Shown in pieces: positions 55,848 through 64,000 of a stretch of 64,000 nt of DNA (positions are counted from its first letter, which is position 1; each line of letters opens with the position of its first letter). Origin of the DNA: Bradyrhizobium sp. 186 (GTDB taxonomy: Bacteria > Pseudomonadota > Alphaproteobacteria > Rhizobiales > Xanthobacteraceae); the NCBI RefSeq assembly GCF_023101685.1, contig NZ_CP082164.1:8680001-8744000 (forward strand), in the 5' to 3' direction. Position numbers and translations under genes: made by a program. The notes below the pieces were generated by a model. It searched no databases, was not told where the DNA came from, and was given only the letters and a program-made list of their open reading frames with translations.

Positions 55848-56939
55848 TCAGGTTCGTATCCCGAATGGGCCTTGAGAGGTCTTTTGAGGCGCACGCACCC
55901 CAAGTGTGGGATCGGGGCTCACCTGCACCAGCATCTTGCCGAAACTGTCGCCGCGCAGCATTTCGGCGAAAGCGGCTGGGATCACCTTCAATCCCTGGCG
56001 GATGTCCTCGCGGTACTTGATCTTACCCGCATTCACCAGCGGCGCGACATAGGCCAACATCTCGTCGTGCTGTTCCGCGAACTCGCTGACCGAGAGGTTC
56101 CTCACCCTCACGTCCCGCTCCTTGAAGATCGGCTCGCCCAGTTTCATCAGCGCTGCGCGCCTGTCGACGCCTCCGTCCTTATCGCCATAGTGCGCGATGA
56201 GGCCGCAGATGGTCATCCGCGCGGCCTGATTGAACAGCGGAAGCACCGCCTCGAACACCTTGGCCCCGACATTCTCGAAGTAAACGTCAACGCCCGCTTG
56301 GCAAACCGCGGCGAGATCCGCTGGCAGAGTGGGCGAAAGGTGGGAAACGCAGGCGTCGAAGCCCAATTCCTCGGTCACGAACTTGCATTTGGCATCACGG
56401 CCAGCGATCCCGACGACGCGCGCGCCCCGCTGCTTGGCGAGCTGCCCGGCGATCTGGCCGACCCCGCCTGAAGCCGCCGAAACCACCACCGTCTCGCCTG
56501 GCTTAGGCGAGGCCATCAGGTCCATGCCGGCGTAGGCCGTTAGCCCCAGAATGCCAAGCACGCCGACGGACTGCGAGATACGCCCCAGCGACGGATCGAG
56601 CTTGCGCGGGACCATGTAGTCCGGCCGCCAGACACCCTCGCCCATTAGCGCGTATTCGCTCCAGCCGTTGGTGTTGAAGACGAAGTCGCCGGCGGCAAAT
56701 CCGTTCATTCGGCTCTCGATGACCTGAGAGACGGTGCGCGCATGGCAGGGCGCGCCGGCCGGACCCGTGCGATCCCGCTGGTAGTACACTTGATAAGGAT
56801 CGAGAGACACATAGATGGTCCGGGTCAACGCCTGCCCCAATGCGGGCACTGGGACTGGGCCTTGCATGAGAACGAACGTGTTCTCTTGTGGCCACCCCAC
56901 CACCGGCTGCTCTGACAAGGTCCAGTATCGATTTCTCAT
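55848..56939 (-). CDS. NADP-dependent oxidoreductase, MDR family (CurA/leukotriene-dehydrogenase type)
   Basis: 363 residues; the ATG at 56939 follows GAAGGAGTGAGGAG closely. Zinc-less medium-chain reductase: N-terminal GroES-like domain with LTRTIYVSLDPYQ, cofactor motif SAASGGVGQIAGQLAKQRGA near residue 160, then GIAGRDAKCKF and VDVYFENVGAKVFEAVLPLF. Family members reduce alpha,beta-unsaturated ketones or curcumin-like enones with NADPH. The last 20 residues (PQKTSQGPFGIRT) look extended and may have been altered by the nearby IS. It is downstream of a GntR gene on the same strand. Substrate unknown. Confidence 0.88.
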   Translation of the reverse strand: MRNRYWTLSEQPVVGWPQENTFVLMQGPVPVPALGQALTRTIYVSLDPYQVYYQRDRTGPAGAPCHARTVSQVIESRMNGFAAGDFVFNTNGWSEYALMGEGVWRPDYMVPRKLDPSLGRISQSVGVLGILGLTAYAGMDLMASPKPGETVVVSAASGGVGQIAGQLAKQRGARVVGIAGRDAKCKFVTEELGFDACVSHLSPTLPADLAAVCQAGVDVYFENVGAKVFEAVLPLFNQAARMTICGLIAHYGDKDGGVDRRAALMKLGEPIFKERDVRVRNLSVSEFAEQHDEMLAYVAPLVNAGKIKYREDIRQGLKVIPAAFAEMLRGDSFGKMLVQVSPDPTLGVRAPQKTSQGPFGIRT

Positions 56940-57682
56940 GACTCCTCACTCCTTCTCGGTACCGCCCCGGTGTGTTGAGCTTCACGCATTCAGCCAGCTC
57001 CGTCGAATTCACCCAGCGGAGCAGGGCGGGCTTCTCTGTCTCGCAGGAGTCGGTTCACAAGCAGAAAGCTCTGACTCAACTCCTTACCTTAGCGATCAGG
57101 CCTTCGGACCAATCAACCAGGCCTTGCGTGCCAATCGAGGAAATTCCAAAACAGAACACCTGACGTCATCATAACGAGACTTGATGTTAATTTCGGCGGT
57201 ATTCAATGGCGGCGCGCGTTTTTCCCGCGCAAACCACTTCCGCATCCACTAAGTTGTTCGCGGACGTCTTTGTGAGGCATCGAGCGAGACTCGCGAGATC
57301 TTTGCTAGAAGCGATGCTATTTGGGGATTAGACGTGTACGTGTGACCGGTCCTGCATCCGTTACCAACCTCGCCCAACGATCAGCAGCTGCTCGGTGAGC
57401 AGATGCCTTGGTCACCGCGTGGGAGGTAAAGAGGCGCAAAAAGAGTAGACATGAATTGCACGCAGGAATTGCTGTTGCACATCATGAGCTTCCCTGACGA
57501 AACACCGTCACTCAAGGAAGCTCTTTCGGTCTTCGGAAACATGCGTTGGAAAACGAGAACGATGCGGTGCAATGGGCGCGCAGCGGCATCCGGATCGACT
57601 CTCGGCATTCGTTGACGCGTTGTTTGTTCAGGTCCCGAAAAAAAGTGCCTTCGAATAGCGGCCCAGTTGATAGAGCTGGCCG
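56940..57682. other. Intergenic stretch, 0.74 kb
   Basis: Between the GntR stop and the oxidoreductase start, same strand, so the latter may have its own promoter. No gene recognised. Confidence 0.4.
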
Positions 57683-58468
57683 TCAGTTTGCGCTGACGGC
57701 TGAGGTCGAACTCCGCTTTTTGTTCTTGTCTTCAGCGGGCTGATTCAGCCTGACGACGGCCTTCTCGAGGTACCTGCTGGCCCAGAGTATGTCGTTGGCG
57801 AGAGCAAGGCGCGCCCCTGCGCCGTCTCTTGCCGCCAGGCTCGCCAAGATCGATCGGTGAGGATGATCCTTCGCCGTTGCGGATTCACTGAAATCGTTGA
57901 GCGTGAGAAGCGGGCCCATCTGAACCCACAGGCTTTCGATCAGTCCGCAAACCACAGGCAAATCTGATGATCTGTAGATCCTAAAATGAAATTCTTCGTT
58001 GATTGAGAGCACTTTCTGCACATCGCGCTGCCGTCTTGCGAGCATCAGCTGCTCGTGCATCTTCTCCAACGCGAAGACATCGCCCGATGAGACGTTGTTC
58101 GCCGCAGCTTCCGCGGCGCGGCCTTCCAACTCAATTCGAATGTCGCGAATTTCCCTGAACCGGGCCACACTCAACACAGGAACCATCATGGTGCGCGACT
58201 GATGTGGAACAAGGCCGTGCTCGGACGCCAAGCGGAGAAGCGCCTCCCTGACAGGCGTGACACTAACTCCAAGTTCCTCGGCCAACGGCTTTAGAAGAAG
58301 CCGCTGACCCGGCCGGAGCCGACCGGCCATCAGAGCTTTCCGAAGCATCAAATATGCTCTCGCGTGTAAGTTGTCGCGCCCCACGTGCAGCCGATCGATG
58401 TCGGTTGGCATGAGGAAGGTGGATGAGGAAGCAGAGGATTCTGCGTCTCGAGATCCTGCCTTTCTCAT
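57683..58468 (-). CDS. GntR-family regulator, FadR/FCD subgroup
   Basis: 261 residues. A 25-residue leader precedes the winged helix: HARAYLMLRKALMAGRLRPG, LKPLAEELGVSVTPVREALL, RLASEHGLVPHQ. The FCD effector domain follows with the helical metal/ligand pattern (IRDIRIELEGRAAEAAANNV, INEEFHFRIYRSS, HPHRSILASLAARDGAGARL), in which the Asp/His residues that hold a metal in many members are visible. Such repressors bind a carboxylic acid and release AT-rich palindromes. It lies 145 bp after the ThDP-enzyme gene. The palindrome at 60436-60458 is the best candidate for its operator. Confidence 0.88.
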   Translation of the reverse strand: MRKAGSRDAESSASSSTFLMPTDIDRLHVGRDNLHARAYLMLRKALMAGRLRPGQRLLLKPLAEELGVSVTPVREALLRLASEHGLVPHQSRTMMVPVLSVARFREIRDIRIELEGRAAEAAANNVSSGDVFALEKMHEQLMLARRQRDVQKVLSINEEFHFRIYRSSDLPVVCGLIESLWVQMGPLLTLNDFSESATAKDHPHRSILASLAARDGAGARLALANDILWASRYLEKAVVRLNQPAEDKNKKRSSTSAVSAN

Positions 58469-58612
58469 TTTACAATCGTTCCTGTTTCGGCGCCCCCGAC
58501 AGGGGTGGACCTGCTCCTGTGGGCACGACCGTGTACCACGGCGGCGGTGAGCTACAAAAGCTTAAAGCCGCTCGGGCCCCCTTAACATGTGTCTGAACGG
58601 TGCCGGGCCGGC

Positions 58613-60337
58613 CTAGCCTCCGGACGGCGGGGTCCAGGGCAACGGAGCCAGCGCCTCAAACTCTGTCACCACGTCAATAACTGCGGGCTTACCGGATCGG
58701 CGCGCGGCGTCAAACGCCTTCGGTAAGTCACCGGGCTTCTCAACGCGCACACCGAAGCAATCGAAATCGCGCGCGATTTGCGCAAAATCCGTGTCTCGAT
58801 AGGCAAAGATCTCCTCTTTGTTGCCTTTCCTTCCTTCGTAGGCGATGTCGATGTTTCTCCGACCCTGTCCAAGGCAATGATTGTTGTTCACGATCGTGAT
58901 CACGTTAAGGCCATAGCGCCTAGCCGTTTCCAGCTCGGGAAGATGATACATAAAGCCACCGTCGCCGGTTAAGCAGACGACGGGGCGATCTGGCATTGCG
59001 CACTGGACGCCGAGCGAAGCAGGGAAGGCCCAGCCCAACGAGCCGGCGGCTCGCAGGTATCCCTGAGCCGGATCGGTGAGATAGACCAGCGTCCCACTCC
59101 AGTGCGATGCGTATCCGGTATCGGCCACCAGCATTGCGTTCTTCGGAAGCCATTCCGAGATCTCCCGGCACAGACGCTCCGGCCTGGTCGGCGTCGCCTC
59201 AGACGATCGCGCGATCTCCGCTTCAGCGCGCCATTCGGCGACGTAGTCAGCAACCTTACGCTGCCAACCTGGCCGTGCACGGGACGGCAGTTCTAAACCA
59301 AGGCGCTCGAGAGCCGCTTTCGGGTCACCGTGTACACCGATCGCTTCGGGGAAGTTGCGACCAAGCTCCGCCGGATCGATGTCGATCTGTACAATTTGCG
59401 TCTCGGGCCTCGGCAGCTTCCAGTGGTTCGTGATCATGTCGCCGGTATCGCTGCCGACGAACATGACAAGATCCGCATCATACAGGAGCCTGTTTGCACA
59501 GGTCCGCGAGTAGGTCCCGGCCACTCCTCCATTTTGCGGATGAAACTCCGGAAGAGCGTGCTTCGCGTCAAGGGACATCACGACTGGAATTCCGTGATGT
59601 TCGACGAACGCCTTCAGGGCTCCTTCGGCTCCCGACATCATTAAGCCGGCGCCTGCAAGAATCACGGGTCGCTCCGAAGCCGCGATCGCGGCCGCAGCAC
59701 GGCTGACCAATTCCGCATCCGGAGAGGGACGGAAAGCCGGCACTTTTGCGAAGGTCTCTTCGGGAAAGATGGCAGCCGTGAATTCGGCGGCGCCAACGAT
59801 GTCGCCCGTATAACCGGTGATGTCGAGATGGACGGGGCGGGATACGCCGGTTGTCGCCTCTCTAAATGCTTGACGCAGCAGATGGGGCAATTGCGCCACC
59901 TCGTCCACTCGACCTCTGAACTTCGTGACGGACGCGTAAAGCGGCTCGTGTGGGAGTTCTTGATACGCGTTTCGGTACTGGTAGGTGGCTGCGTGGCGAC
60001 CGGTCAACGCGACAACGGGCGAGTAGGCAAACCAGGACTCCTGGAGAGCCGCCGCTAGGTTGGCTGCGCCGACGGACTGCGCCATGCAGACGGCCGGGCG
60101 ACGCAATGCGCGTGCATAGCCGTCAGCCATATACGCGATTCCCTTTTCGGAGTGCCCGAGGATCCGCTTGATGCCGAGGTCTTCCATCTCGGTGAGCGCC
60201 CGCCGCAGAACGGCATCCATGAAGAAGACGTGTGAGATACCCTTGGCCTTGATGGTTTCGGCAATGAAGCGCCCGCCGGTCATGCGGCGGACTGGAGTGA
60301 GCGCGGGATTAGGCGAACGCAACGTTGTATTGTCCAT
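58613..60337 (-). CDS. Thiamine-diphosphate-dependent enzyme (acetolactate-synthase-like)
   Basis: 574 residues from the ATG at 60337 (AGGG five bases upstream); the open frame runs further upstream without a signal. Three ThDP-family domains: N-terminal PYR domain with catalytic Glu in LGHSEKGIAYMADGYARA, central domain (RPVILAGAGLMMSGAEGALK), and C-terminal PP domain with the ThDP motif TGDGGFMYHLPELETARRYG ending in IVNNN. These enzymes decarboxylate or ligate 2-keto acids. It lacks hints of a regulatory small subunit, so a catabolic keto-acid lyase or decarboxylase role is likelier than branched-chain synthesis. Divergent from an SDR across a palindrome. Confidence 0.88.
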   Translation of the reverse strand: MDNTTLRSPNPALTPVRRMTGGRFIAETIKAKGISHVFFMDAVLRRALTEMEDLGIKRILGHSEKGIAYMADGYARALRRPAVCMAQSVGAANLAAALQESWFAYSPVVALTGRHAATYQYRNAYQELPHEPLYASVTKFRGRVDEVAQLPHLLRQAFREATTGVSRPVHLDITGYTGDIVGAAEFTAAIFPEETFAKVPAFRPSPDAELVSRAAAAIAASERPVILAGAGLMMSGAEGALKAFVEHHGIPVVMSLDAKHALPEFHPQNGGVAGTYSRTCANRLLYDADLVMFVGSDTGDMITNHWKLPRPETQIVQIDIDPAELGRNFPEAIGVHGDPKAALERLGLELPSRARPGWQRKVADYVAEWRAEAEIARSSEATPTRPERLCREISEWLPKNAMLVADTGYASHWSGTLVYLTDPAQGYLRAAGSLGWAFPASLGVQCAMPDRPVVCLTGDGGFMYHLPELETARRYGLNVITIVNNNHCLGQGRRNIDIAYEGRKGNKEEIFAYRDTDFAQIARDFDCFGVRVEKPGDLPKAFDAARRSGKPAVIDVVTEFEALAPLPWTPPSGG

Positions 60338-60435
60338 TTCTACCCTGTCGGTTTGTCGAACTAGGCGTGAAAAAAGGCTCACGAGCCGCACCCATCTGTC
60401 CACGACAGCTGTCGCGATAGGCATCTCGCGTGGTA

Positions 60436-60458
60436 ACTTTTTATATGATATAAAAAGT
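60436..60458. promoter_or_regulatory. AT-rich perfect palindrome, likely operator
   Basis: Arms ACTTTTTATAT and ATATAAAAAGT form a perfect 11-bp inverted repeat around one G at 60447. It lies 98 bp upstream of the ThDP-enzyme start and 81 bp upstream of the SDR start, in the only divergent gap of this cluster. Such symmetry in a GC-rich genome points to a dimeric repressor; the nearby GntR/FCD protein is the obvious candidate. The AT-rich centre may also form part of a promoter. Confidence 0.75.
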
Positions 60459-60539
60459 CCCGTCAACGCGAGTTCATCCCAGGCCAGCCTCCCGGCGCGC
60501 CCAACGGGCTCGTGTGAGAGAAAGCAATAAGGAGAGACC

Positions 60540-61298
60540 ATGATCCGCTACGAACTGTCGGGAAAAAGAGCGCTCGTCACCGGTGCAGCGTCAGGCATCG
60601 GCTTGGCGACTTTGAAGCGGCTGGCTCAAGCAGGCTGCACCGTTGCGCTGAATCATCTTCCCGACGATCCAAGGGGGCCTGAGGAGGTGAGCAAGCTCCG
60701 CGCGGACGGTTACGACGTATTCGGCGTCGCTGGGGCCATAGGTGATGGGAAAGAGGCAGAACTCGTAAACGTTGCAGTTGATAAGATGGGCGGGCTCGAC
60801 CTTCTCGTTAACAATGCCGGCACGCCGGGAGCACGAAAATCCATTTCGTCTTCCGAGCTCGACATCATCACTGACGAGCTGTGGTCGGCTGTGTTGGACA
60901 CGAACCTCATCGGGCTTTTCCGATGCACGCGCGCCGCCGCTCCGTCCTTGAGACAATCGAAAGGCGCGGTTGTAAGCTTGGCCTCAGTGTCAGCATTGAC
61001 GTCGAGAGGATCTAGTTTGGCCTATGCGGCAAGCAAGGCCGGTATTATTGCGATCACGCGCCATCTTGCTCAAGGTCTCGCGCCAGAGATCCGGATTAAC
61101 GCGGTGGCGCCGGGCGCGGTTGATAGCACCTGGCAGATCGAGTGGACGGAGGCGCAAAGGCAAAGCTCCATCGAACGAACTCCCCTGCGGCGCAGATGCG
61201 TTCCCGAGGATATTGCCGAAACGATCGTCTATCTGGGCTTTGCAGCGCCCATGATCACAGGACAGACTATCGTCATAGATGGCGGTCTGACGCTTTAG
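60540..61298 (+). CDS. Short-chain dehydrogenase/reductase
   Basis: 252 residues; the ATG follows AAGGAGAGACC. Cofactor loop VTGAASGIGLATLKRL at residues 14-29, NNAGTPG near residue 90, Ser in VVSLASVSAL, and YAASK near residue 155; the C-terminus MITGQTIVIDGGLTL is standard. Divergent from the ThDP enzyme and likely under the same operator, so it may act on an aldehyde or ketol made by that enzyme. NAD or NADP preference is unclear. Intact; it ends 31 bp before an IS element. Confidence 0.9.
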   Translation: MIRYELSGKRALVTGAASGIGLATLKRLAQAGCTVALNHLPDDPRGPEEVSKLRADGYDVFGVAGAIGDGKEAELVNVAVDKMGGLDLLVNNAGTPGARKSISSSELDIITDELWSAVLDTNLIGLFRCTRAAAPSLRQSKGAVVSLASVSALTSRGSSLAYAASKAGIIAITRHLAQGLAPEIRINAVAPGAVDSTWQIEWTEAQRQSSIERTPLRRRCVPEDIAETIVYLGFAAPMITGQTIVIDGGLTL

Positions 61299-61329
61299 CC
61301 ACGGCTCAATTCGACCCTGACATCTAAGA

Positions 61330-62258
61330 GTCTGTCCGGGATCATGCTGTTTTTTGGCAGAGCTTTCGCAGCATGAGGCGGATTGAGGCGAGGCGCAAGA
61401 ACGCCAATGCCTTTCGGTTGAGGCACTCCCAATCCTTGGCCAAACGGCGGCAGCGGTTGAGCCAGGCGATGGTGCGTTCGACGATCCATCGCTTGGGCAA
61501 GATCGCAAAACTCTTTGCTGTATCGGAGCGCTTGACTATCTCGACGTCGATTTGCCGGAGGATTTTGCGAACGGCGGACTGAAAGATCGGCCCCTGATAG
61601 CCGCCGTCAGCATAGAGCTTCAGCAGGAATGGATGCAGGCCAAACAGCGTGGCCATCACCAGCACCCCACCGTCACGATCCTGGATGTCCGCCGAATGCA
61701 CGAGGGCGTGGAGCAGCAAGCCTTGAGTATCGACTAGGATGTGGCGCTTCTTGCCCTTGATCTTCTTGCCCGCATCGTAGCCATGCGGGTCGATCCACGC
61801 CCCCCTTTTTCCGCGCTCTTGACGCTTTGACTGTCGATGATGGCGGCGCTCGGGCTGGGTTCTCGGTTAGCCAATTCTCGACATTGTACATAGAGCGCGT
61901 GATGGATGCGATCGAGCGTGCCGTTCCAAGCCCACAAGTCAAAATAGTCGTGCACCGTGCTGCGTGGCGGCAGGTCCTTCGGGATCGCTCGCCATTGGCA
62001 ACCGGTGCTCAGCACATACATCAGGCCATTGATCACCTCGCGCACATCGACCGTGCGCTTGTTGCCGCCTCGCTTGGCTGGCGCAATCAGCGGCTCCACC
62101 AACGCCCATTCCTCATCAGTCAAATCGCTTGGATAGCGTAGCCGGCTTCGGTCGTAACGACCGCGGTTCTCCTTCGTCCACATGGGCGCCCCTTCGAATC
62201 GGACCGCCACCCTTGAATCACAAATGATTCCGATGATTCAAGATGTTCCCGGACAGAC
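61330..62258 (-). mobile_element. IS5-family element
   Basis: Inverted repeats GTCTGTCCGGGA (61330) and, reading inwards from 62258, GTCTGTCCGGGA are perfect over 12 bases. CTAAG occurs just outside both ends, compatible with a short duplication. About 930 bp. The transposase reads in two frames joined at a G run. Confidence 0.85.
61342..62183 (-). pseudogene. IS5-family transposase in two frames (lesion or programmed -1 shift)
   Basis: The first frame from the ATG at 62183 gives YPSDLTDEEWALVEPLIAPA, LSTGCQWRAIPKDLPPRSTV, and AAIIDSQSVKSAEKGG with the first Asp. At AAAAAGGGGGGC (about 61800) the frame changes; after it the sequence reads WIDPHGYDAGKKIKGKKRHI, then KLYADGGYQGPIF with the second Asp and PKRWIVERTIAWLNRCRRLA with the Glu. 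One G is lacking for an unbroken frame. Some IS5 subgroups use frameshifting on such A/G runs, so it may still be expressed. Otherwise all motifs are intact. Confidence 0.82.
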
Positions 62259-63107
62259 ACTAAGGGGTTCGAAAGCATAGATTTATCTAGATCGCGTTCG
62301 AATTCCCCGGGCTGCAAGAGCGGCCAAAAGCTGGCTCGTGGCACTCGCGATTACAAAGCCCTCGGACAAGCCGCACGAGATCGGGACAAAGCCGCGCCAA
62401 GCGCGACTTTGTCGTTCCGCAATCGAGCTTTGTTCTGAAGGAGACCTCATCTAACGCTTGCCCACGACATAGCTAGCCAATGTTCGGCTGATGAAGCAGC
62501 GAGGACCGTCTCAACCAGATCCGCACCAATAAGGGCGCGCTCCAGGCACTTTTCGACAGGCGGCCTGGCGCCGGGCCAAATCATCTTCAGCAAGTTATCG
62601 TCGCGTCCCGCCAAAATGACGGCTCGATGAATGGCCGCACCATCTCCTGGGTCTGAAGCGCCAGCTTTGGGAAAGCCTTTTTACGCATCTCTGTGTAGCC
62701 CGTAGGCGGATACGCGCCCCGCCGGAAGTGAGATCGTCGCAGGCCGTCGTCCCTGGGACAAGGCCGCAACCGATGCCGTTAGTCTCCGCCGGTTGACCGC
62801 ACCTGCGATCCGCGTCCGCGCCTAGGTTTTGCCAGATCACGGTCGCAGCGCCGCTGTCCGGGGCAGATATCGGCGGCTCAAGCTCGAGCTTATCAAGCTG
62901 CAAAAGAATCCCGGACCGCTCGGCGGACGACCCGCCATTTAGTCCGAATGGAGGACTGATTGTCGACAACGTCCTGTGGTGCAGGAGAGAATGCGTCGGC
63001 ACGATCTCGTTTCTGAGGGCGTGCGCGGCTGGCGATCCCGACCGCCCATACCTGGGCGGCCATGCAAGTTGGGTTGGGCACCGATGGTTTGGCCTGAAGT
63101 AAAACGT
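62259..63107. other. Intergenic stretch, 0.85 kb
   Basis: No gene recognised. Minus-strand frames at 62587-63002 have pieces that look protein-like (AYPPTGYTEMRKKAFPKLAL), perhaps remnants of a decayed gene, but no family could be named. Confidence 0.35.
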
Positions 63108-63794
63108 TCACCAGCGAATCTTCACGCCGCGGTAATCCTGAAAAATGCCGCTGGTCGCTGGCGTGAGCTCCGCGATCCGGGCGATAAGGCCGCGCGCACA
63201 CTCGTCGGCAGATATGAAAGCAACCTGCCCCTTCACCATTTCTGTTTGCACATAACCAGGATTCAATAAGGCCACCAGGATCCCCTCGTGAGCCCATGCG
63301 CGCGATAAGCCACGCATGCCATTGTTGAGGGCCGCCTTCGAGGCCCGATAAGCATACTTGGCGCCGCCGGCGCTGCTGGTCGAGCCCATAATGCTGGTGA
63401 TTGCCACCAGCTTTTTCTGGGTGCTGCTTCTCAAATTGTCGTGCATGGCCTGCGCGATGAGCATAGGTGCCAGGGCATTGACGCGCATGGTGGTCATATA
63501 GCCCTCGGCCTCGATCCGGTCTTCCGATAGGCCGCTGATTCCGGCGTTGTTGATGAGAATATCGATTGGTTGATCGCCGAGGGTACGCTTAAGGGAGGCC
63601 ATCGAGGACTCGTCGGCTACGTCGAGTGTGATGATCCGCACGCGACCGCTGGATGACGCGGCGAGTTCTTCGAGGTCGTCGGCCTTCGCTGGATCGCGGC
63701 AGCACGCAAAAACATTAGCACCTTGGCTTGCGTATTGCCGCGCAAGCGCAAGGCCAATACCTCGATTCGCGCCCGTGATCAGAACTGTGCTCAT
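63108..63794 (-). CDS. Short-chain dehydrogenase (C-factor/sniffer-like)
   Basis: 228 residues from the ATG at 63794 (MSTVLITGANRGIGLALARQ). Cofactor motif TGANRGIG, then CCRDPAKADDLEELAA, DVADESS and NNAGISG. Catalytic Ser in AITSIMGSTSS and YRASKAALN. The IRWx-type short C-terminus and the ALNNGMRGLSRAW block resemble C-factor-like and carbonyl-reductase SDRs rather than FabG. NADP use is suggested by the Arg in the first loop. Cytoplasmic; substrate unknown. It is followed upstream, on the same strand, by an unidentified gene that runs off the window. Confidence 0.87.
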   Translation of the reverse strand: MSTVLITGANRGIGLALARQYASQGANVFACCRDPAKADDLEELAASSSGRVRIITLDVADESSMASLKRTLGDQPIDILINNAGISGLSEDRIEAEGYMTTMRVNALAPMLIAQAMHDNLRSSTQKKLVAITSIMGSTSSAGGAKYAYRASKAALNNGMRGLSRAWAHEGILVALLNPGYVQTEMVKGQVAFISADECARGLIARIAELTPATSGIFQDYRGVKIRW

Positions 63795-63877
63795 CGAAAG
63801 AACGTCTCCCCTCCACCTGGACCGCCGCAAGTTCCCCTATGAACTCGCGCAGTGATTATCGACAACAACAACGGCCC

Positions 63878-64000
63878 TCAGTCGTAGTAAACGAAGAAGC
63901 GAGCCTCGACACTCTTGCGGGGTTTCGCATTTGGGTAAGCGCGACGATTGTCGAACGCAGCATGAGCCGACCGCGGATTGTGATCGTCTTCGGAATCATA
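63878..64000 (-). CDS. 3' end of an unidentified gene (runs off the window)
   Basis: Forty codons open to the right edge and ending at TGA 63878-63880, with C-terminus SAHAAFDNRRAYPNAKPRKS followed by VEARFFVYYD. The composition and clean frame look like a real protein end. It lies 84 bp upstream of the SDR start on the same strand, so the two may be co-transcribed. Family not recognised from this fragment. Confidence 0.5.
   Translation of the reverse strand, partial: YDSEDDHNPRSAHAAFDNRRAYPNAKPRKSVEARFFVYYD

Noticed and set aside
1..64000. nod boxes, tts boxes, sigma-54 promoters, tRNA genes, CRISPR arrays, att sites
   Set aside because: Looked for by eye on both strands without a convincing match; a computed scan could still find weak ones.

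Overview
The window looks like an accessory (symbiosis-island-like) region of a high-GC alphaproteobacterium of the Hyphomicrobiales, most probably Bradyrhizobium. The grounds are a Bradyrhizobium-type outer-membrane porin, the kinds of insertion sequence, a rhizobial ICE excision-regulator module with a +1 overlap (FseA-type), and catabolic genes in many states of decay. No nod, nif or type III genes, tRNA, rRNA, CRISPR array or integrase were recognised. Calls come from reading the sequence; no database search was run.

Layout. 0-5.3 kb: small hypothetical genes, a frameshifted cold-shock gene, a broken DUF2971 gene, a DUF4236 membrane protein and a porin. 6.5-16.3 kb: a translationally coupled peptide-type ABC transporter operon (minus strand), divergent from an aminotransferase, a phosphonopyruvate-hydrolase gene broken by a 2-bp insertion, and a LysR regulator; together they suggest phosphonoalanine (or phosphonopeptide) uptake and catabolism. 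16.5-18.5 kb: ICE regulator module (DUF6499/DUF2285 pair needing a +1 frameshift, a small partner protein, an XRE repressor). 20.1-27.3 kb: aminotransferase, two-domain family III CoA-transferase, SDR and alpha-oxoamine synthase, all minus strand, possibly a small biosynthetic cluster. 27.9-30.8 kb: an IS3-family element with an IS110-family element inserted in it. 30.9-39.3 kb: flavin monooxygenase, an unknown conserved protein, crotonase, a deleted EctB-like aminotransferase, two tiny ORFs and a second copy of the two-domain CoA-transferase.

40.2-46.5 kb is a mobile-element pile-up: a group II intron, an IS5-type relic, an intact IS701 element and an IS256 element. 47.5-54.2 kb holds an Asp/Glu-racemase-like protein, an ectoine-hydrolase-like M24 protein, a DUF2817 metallohydrolase, and decayed succinate- and methylmalonate-semialdehyde dehydrogenase genes. 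54.3-62.3 kb holds two more IS elements flanking a small operon (quinone-reductase-like MDR, GntR regulator, ThDP enzyme) that faces a divergent SDR across a near-perfect AT-rich palindrome, a likely operator. The right end has an SDR and the 3' end of an unidentified gene.

Overall the region reads as a set of amino-acid-derived catabolic or biosynthetic modules brought in by transfer and eroded by IS activity: at least ten genes carry frameshifts, nonsense codons or deletions, while their neighbours stay intact.
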